Source of the DNA: Rugalucina vietnamica
Taxonomy: Eukaryota > Mollusca > Bivalvia > Lucinida > Lucinidae
DNA: 64,000 bases
Assembly (NCBI GenBank): GCA_964017185.1
Contig: OZ024883.1
Span: 43,206,395-43,270,394, forward strand
Direction of reading: 5' to 3'
Position 1 is the first letter of the stretch. Every line of letters begins with the position of its first letter. This document shows, in pieces, positions 59,061 through 64,000 of the stretch. The notes under the pieces were generated by a model that worked only from the letters and a program-made list of their open reading frames with translations, ran no database searches and was not told the DNA's origin. The position numbers and the translations under genes were made by a program.

Positions 59061-61363
59061 TTTGGTGGGTTTTACGCAAGTTTGAAGGTACTTAAAATTT
59101 GAAAGTGGTTCTATTTCGTCTTTATTTGCATATATACTGTATGGAAAAGCATGCCGTGTGCAAAAGGGACTGTACTGAGAAATATGTATATTTTGTGAAT
59201 ATGCCCTGCAGCGGTCGATTTATATATGCATTGAGGAATATATTCGAGTACCGATCAAGGAGGTAGATGATAAAAACAAAAAGACTTACCCTTTGGGTCG
59301 GTACTCGAAATCATCCCTAAATGCTTACATCAATCACCATGTGCATGTCGTATTCTTAAAACTAACATATATCTATAGTCCCTTGGACATGGCGTATGTT
59401 TTTCTATACAGCATCTTTATTTACTGGTCGCCGCAATTTTTTGTCTCCAACGTAAATACCCGCAAATCGTCGTAAACACCGCAAATCGACGTATAGGTTG
59501 ACAAAGAGTTTTAATAACAAAGGCCTAAAACAATTAATAGACAATTAATAGACTTCGAATTCCAAAACAGGACCAAACTCGGCATAACGTAAGACAACAA
59601 ATTTCTCACGCGAGATCGAGATGAGTTCCCCGCTATTTTGTTGGACACAGCAGAATTGTTTCTTTATGTTGCATTAATTACGACCTGCATGGGCCTAAAA
59701 TTTCCTTTTGTGATTTTTGTAATAACCGATGTCCAGTTCTGTTCCCGTATGTGTATTGCCTATCGCAACCAATAATTACCAGCAGTTAATTGGGTATACT
59801 GAGTATACTGAGTATGGTACTGTTTCCGTAATACTTTCAGAAGGTATTTTTTGCCTGTTACATGTAATAAGAAAGGGTCGTGCAACTTGGGATAATAAAT
59901 TCTACTTTGGTTGCATTGTTTGAAGTTCTCTTTGATTGACTGAGAATTCAAAGGTAATCAATTACGCAATGAATTGTTTTGATCAGGCAAGTTTATGTCC
60001 TTCAGATGAAATAAGTTCATTACCATTTTCACTCCATCAGATTTTAGTCAATAAGATAAAGCCAATTTAATATAATTTATTGGTCATTTTAATTGATTTT
60101 AAGGTCTATAATAATTATGTATTGTGCGACTTTCGGTTATAAGACCATTTTATGTCACGGTCACTTGTAAAATTCCAATAAATCAAGAATAAATGCAGGT
60201 CGCGATGGCCCTTTCATAAGACCTTTAGTACACCATAGACCTAGCTATACGGTTGATGTACTGTATGTCCCCGGAGTCTAACATTATTTACACGTTACAT
60301 ATGCCAGCAAAGCCTGAAATGGGAGGCGTTCGTCATATTTCACACGACATTAATATCATAAAGGGGAAACGGTAGTTTGCATATTGCATACGACAACAAT
60401 AGCATAAAGGGAAACTATGTCAGGAATATTGCATATATAGTATGACAAAAAAGGGGGAAAACTATACTTTGCATATAACATAATAAGAGAAAACGTTGAA
60501 TACCAAAACGAGGAAACTGTTCTGTGCATTTTAGATATGACACACTATCACAAAGGGGTAACTATCCTTTGCATGTTGCAATTATCCTCTGCATTTCACA
60601 TATGACTACAATACCGTAAATGGAGATTATCCTTTGCATACTACGTTAGTATCACAGCAATACCATAAAGGGGAATTATTCCTTGCATACACATGTAACA
60701 TAAATTTGACAGCAATACCACAAAGGGAAAAATATCCTTTGCATATCACATAAGTATGGCAACAATACCAAAAAGGTAAAACTATTTTTTGAATGTAACA
60801 TAGGTATGGCAACAATACCGAAAATGTGAAACTTTATATAAGTACGACAACAATACCAAAGAGGGGAAACTATCCTTCGCAAATAACATAGGTATGGCAA
60901 AATTACCACAAAGGGGACTACTATCCTTTGCATATAAAATAGGTATGACAGCAATACCACAAATAGGAAAATATCCTTTGCATATTATATAAGTATGACA
61001 ACAATACCGCAAATGAGCAACTTTGTATATAACATACGTATGAAAACAATATGGTAACCATAAAGTGAAACTATCCTTTTCATATTACATTAAGTATGAC
61101 AACAATACCACAAAAGTGAAACTTTCCTTTTCATATTACATTTAGTATGACAAAAATACCACAAAAGTGAAACTTTCCTTTGCATATTACATAAGTATGA
61201 GAACAACACCAAAAAGGTGAACTATCATTTGCATATTACATATTACTTATGACAACAATACCCACAAATGGGAAACTTTCCTTTGCAAATTATATAAGTA
61301 TGACAACAATACCGCAAATGGGGAACTATCCTTTGCATATAACATACATATGACAACAATATC

Positions 61364-61500
61364 AAAATTTTTTGTCTGTGTTGAGGCTTAACGTCCCAGT
61401 CAAATATTTTTCAGTCATGTCAGGACGTAGCCAACGCTTCTCGGGGTTAACCAGTACTATAAGGAGTGAATGTGTCTTGCTCAAGGACACAGCACGGTGA
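61364..61500 (-). mobile_element. Second SINE-like fragment inside the satellite array
   Basis: GAGGCTTAACGTCCCAGTCA, CTTCTCGGGGTTAACCAGTA and TGCTCAAGGACACAGCACGG: the 'ACGTCCC' end type shared by mollusc SINEs but a different body from the neighbour. Confidence 0.5.
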
Positions 61501-61572
61501 AAAGTGAAATTATTCTTTGCATATCACATAAGTACGACAACAACACAACAAAGTGAAATTATCTTTTGCATA

Positions 61573-61719
61573 TTATATAAGTTTGTTTTGTTGTTTTTTT
61601 AAATTCAGTTTTACGTCCCTTTCAAGATTATTTCAGCTCATATGAGACGGGCCAATCAGTAGGTTTGGCGAAAACGGAAGGACCCGAGAAAACCACCTGG
61701 CACACCCGCAAGCAGAAAT
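61573..61719 (-). mobile_element. SINE 3' fragment inside the satellite array
   Basis: TTTTACGTCCCTTTCAAGAT and CATATGAGACGGGCCAATCA match the body and tail of the SINE at 7612-7876. The tRNA-like head is missing, the 5' truncation usual for retroposons. Confidence 0.72.
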
Positions 61720-61915
61720 ATTATATAAGTACGACAACAACGACACAAAGGGAAAACTATCCTTTAAATATTACATAGGAATGACAACAATACCACAAAG
61801 GGGAAACTATCCTTTGCATACGTGTATAAAATATGTATGGCACAATACCACGAAGGGAACACTATCCTTTGCACATTACGTAAGTACATCAACATTACCA
61901 TAAAGGAAAATATTT

Positions 61916-64000
61916 AGCCGTTGCTTCAGTACCAGTGCATTTGTGTGAATCCCGGCCTCTGCATAACTGAGACAAATTGTTTAGAATGTTCAACGTACAT
62001 GTGTAACTTATGTGAAACATACATGTAGCTCAAGGACTGAAAAGGGTAAGACACAGACTAAGCATCGAGCAAGGCGTCACACATAGCAACAACAAATAAC
62101 ATTAATGCGTATATAACAATCGTTTCAAAATTTGCCAAATAAATCTATACCTCTTACAGCTGTAAAGTCCTTAATGTAAATGACACTCAAGCTGGTTGTC
62201 TCCGATATTAGAAATGCACCTTAACATGCGATTCTAAATTAATATCCAATACGTTTTGACCATCTAATCATAGTCTTAATCAGTTGCCTTTATTTCTGCA
62301 CTAAATTGAAACAATGTTCTTTCCTAAATTAGAAATAAATGCGTTAGATCTCGAAACAATAAGGCTTAAGAATTCGCGACGAGGCTTTTAGTTAATGTTC
62401 ATTTTAAAGTCTGGTCATTGTGGGCTATTTGACTTGGAACTTGGTGAGTTAATACTAGATAATTCAGGCACCATCAGAGTGCTAAGTGCAACTGGTCCTC
62501 TCATTGTTAACTTAAGCTCCTGATATAGCTCGTATGTACAGATGCACTTTAAATGGTAGTCTCCTCGATTTAGGACAAATCTCATCCTAAGTCTCCCGTG
62601 CCATCAAACTGTTATACGTGAGCAAAATATTACGCCATCAACCTAAAACATTTTACGTTGTGAAAGCAGTGAATCGATCTTTTTTCTTATGAATAAATAA
62701 ACGCATTACTTTTCTATATTAGTCATGCAAACCTCATTTCTTTCTATGAAACAAATGGAGTGTTTCGGGAATATAAAGCACGTGCATTTTTCATCGTTAT
62801 GTTATTTTTTCTACGCTTTCCCTTCTATTGGCATGGTTGATATCTCTCTACGAATGGGCGTCTTCTCAATTACGAAAATGTTGTAAAAATGATAAAATTC
62901 AGATCAAACTGACTTTTTCTTTCATAAAGTATAAGCTCATTTTTTACTCAACACTTAGATTGTTGGTAGATGTACACGGTCCATAATGCTACAGTCCCCT
63001 TGTCATGCACCGATATACTAAAAGTACGCGGGGTATGATAAGAGACCTTTGCGTTCGCGTATACAGAAACGGATATTGTACTGTTCAAACTTGTATAAGA
63101 TTTGGCTAATGCATCCAAAGTTCATATGCCAAACTTTATCATTTCCGATCAAATGCATTGAAACAGACGGAATTTATTTTCAAAAGATTCAGAAACAATA
63201 GAATAATACCTATCATTTTTAATGGCCAATTATTTCGGTGTTTTATTGGTAGATTTATTCTCAATCTATAGTTGATCTTTTGTGCACGTTATACTAAAGG
63301 TTGTCTACCTAGTTTTGTGTTTATGCTAATGCTGAATTTTAAGATTTTTCCTGAATCCAAAATTAGGCCTTCCACATGTTTAACACATAATTCTGATTTA
63401 CTGAATGTGTTGGTAATTAAAACACAGAAATAAAATTGTCTGGCGACTTTGATGGTAAGATTAAGACGCCCTGACTTCTCTATACTCAGACTGTTTTCAT
63501 ACATTAAAAATGTAAACTAGTAGACTACGGATTCCGCTCGCATATTTGCACTCCGTTTACGTATACAATACATGTAATACGTGCGCATTGCGGACGGATG
63601 GCAAACAACGCGCATTTACGTGCAATACATGTGCACCTACACGTAGAAAAAATACTTAATGTTCATATTGGCAATAAATGCGTTAATACGAGTAAGGTTC
63701 GTTTAGTATGATATATCAGCCAATCAAATCGTCGATACGCTTACACGTACATGAAATAACGCGTATTATACACGTATACGCGTAAGGACAAGCAATTGCA
63801 GTTGCGCTTGTACTTGACGAATACATTTAATGTTCCCTTTGTTAGTACTTAGAAAATGAACCAACACTTTGTGAGTTCGTTCACAAATGAGAAGGTTATA
63901 TCCGTTAGAAATTCTAACGAAGACACAATCCAACAGTGATGGCACATGCCTGTGGCGACGCCGCATGGATGATACCTCAACTAATAAAACCACCGTGTGG
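61916..64000. other. Unassigned right end of the window
   Basis: No gene or shared repeat recognised. 63540-63790 is rich in ACGTG, TACGTA and CGCG strings, with a near-palindrome ACGCGTATTATACACGTATA at about 63758. Confidence 0.45.

Larger units (their letters stand above)
57272..59314 (-). pseudogene. Candidate three-exon gene, unknown product, one in-frame stop
   Basis: Exon 1: 59314-59290, ATG plus 8 codons and one base, strong donor GG|GTAAGT, with an in-frame stop upstream of the ATG. Exon 2: 57863-57467, acceptor TGCTTTTCAG, donor CA|GTAAGA. Exon 3: 57392-57272, acceptor TCTGTTTTAG, ending in TAG. All phases close and give 180 codons. The one problem is an in-frame TAA at 57708-57706 (codon 61). 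The predicted product is lysine- and isoleucine-rich with no domain I recognise; pieces such as FRILFELAVKWKDTHKIA look helical. It lies head-to-tail with the CNBD2-like gene, only about 150 bp away. It could be a decayed gene, a gene with a polymorphic or misread base, or (less likely) a chance chain of splice signals. Confidence 0.42.
60330..61915. repeat. Satellite array, unit about 50 bp
   Basis: Units read roughly AAGTATGACAACAATACCAC, AAAGGGGAAACTATCCTTTG, CATATTACAT. Around 26 diverged units, interrupted by two SINE fragments (61364-61500, 61573-61719). Reading frames in the array are by-products of the period. Confidence 0.9.

Noticed and set aside
60627-61012. Overlapping minus frames with repeated CCHTYVICK-like runs
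   Set aside because: Direct result of the roughly 50-bp satellite period.
1-64000. Retroviral, LTR or Polinton elements and CRISPR arrays
   Set aside because: No reverse transcriptase, integrase, capsid or envelope-like frames, no paired LTRs, and no array of equal repeats with unique spacers were seen.

Overview
The window looks like nuclear DNA of a bivalve mollusc. It is AT-rich, its genes have GT-AG introns, 'tacatgta' strings are common, it holds tRNA-derived SINE pieces of the mollusc type, and many copies of short palindromic repeats lie between and inside genes. The species call is inference.

Three things are well supported. (1) A nine-exon minus-strand gene (57118 down to 43899) encodes a 504-residue protein with two cyclic-nucleotide-binding-like domains, of the CNBD2-like family. 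All eight introns are GT-AG and every phase closes. (2) The last exon of a C2H2 zinc-finger gene (22910-21851, minus) ends 3 bp from a palindromic repeat. (3) An elongator tRNA-Met(CAT) gene (15196-15111, minus) carries a 13-nt intron and a run of five T just after it. Weaker candidates are a three-exon minus-strand gene just upstream of the CNBD2-like gene (59314-57272, one in-frame stop), a plus-strand last exon at 41050-41157 with a polyadenylation signal, and single candidate exons at 45.3 and 36.6 kb.

The rest is mostly repeats. Family A (about 280 bp, a nearly complete palindrome with a GC-rich hairpin tip) has 19 recognisable copies. Family B (about 235 bp, GAGCC/GGCTC ends, 4-bp AT-only target duplications) has eight. 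Families C, E, F, G, H and I have two to eleven copies each. There are also two mariner-type remnants, a tRNA SINE, SINE tail fragments and a roughly 50-bp satellite array at 60.3-61.9 kb. I saw no retroviral, LTR or Polinton coding sequence and no CRISPR array.

Layout: 0-4 kb mariner remnant plus nested A/I/K repeats; 4-13 kb B, C, SINE and microsatellites; 13-19 kb F, tRNA-Met, C, and a head-to-head pair of H elements; 19-23 kb G, zinc-finger exon; 23-41 kb mostly unexplained intergenic DNA with scattered repeats; 41-44 kb plus-strand last exon and E; 44-57 kb CNBD2-like gene whose introns hold A, B, C and D elements; 57-59.3 kb candidate gene; 60.3-61.9 kb satellite; 62-64 kb no recognised feature.
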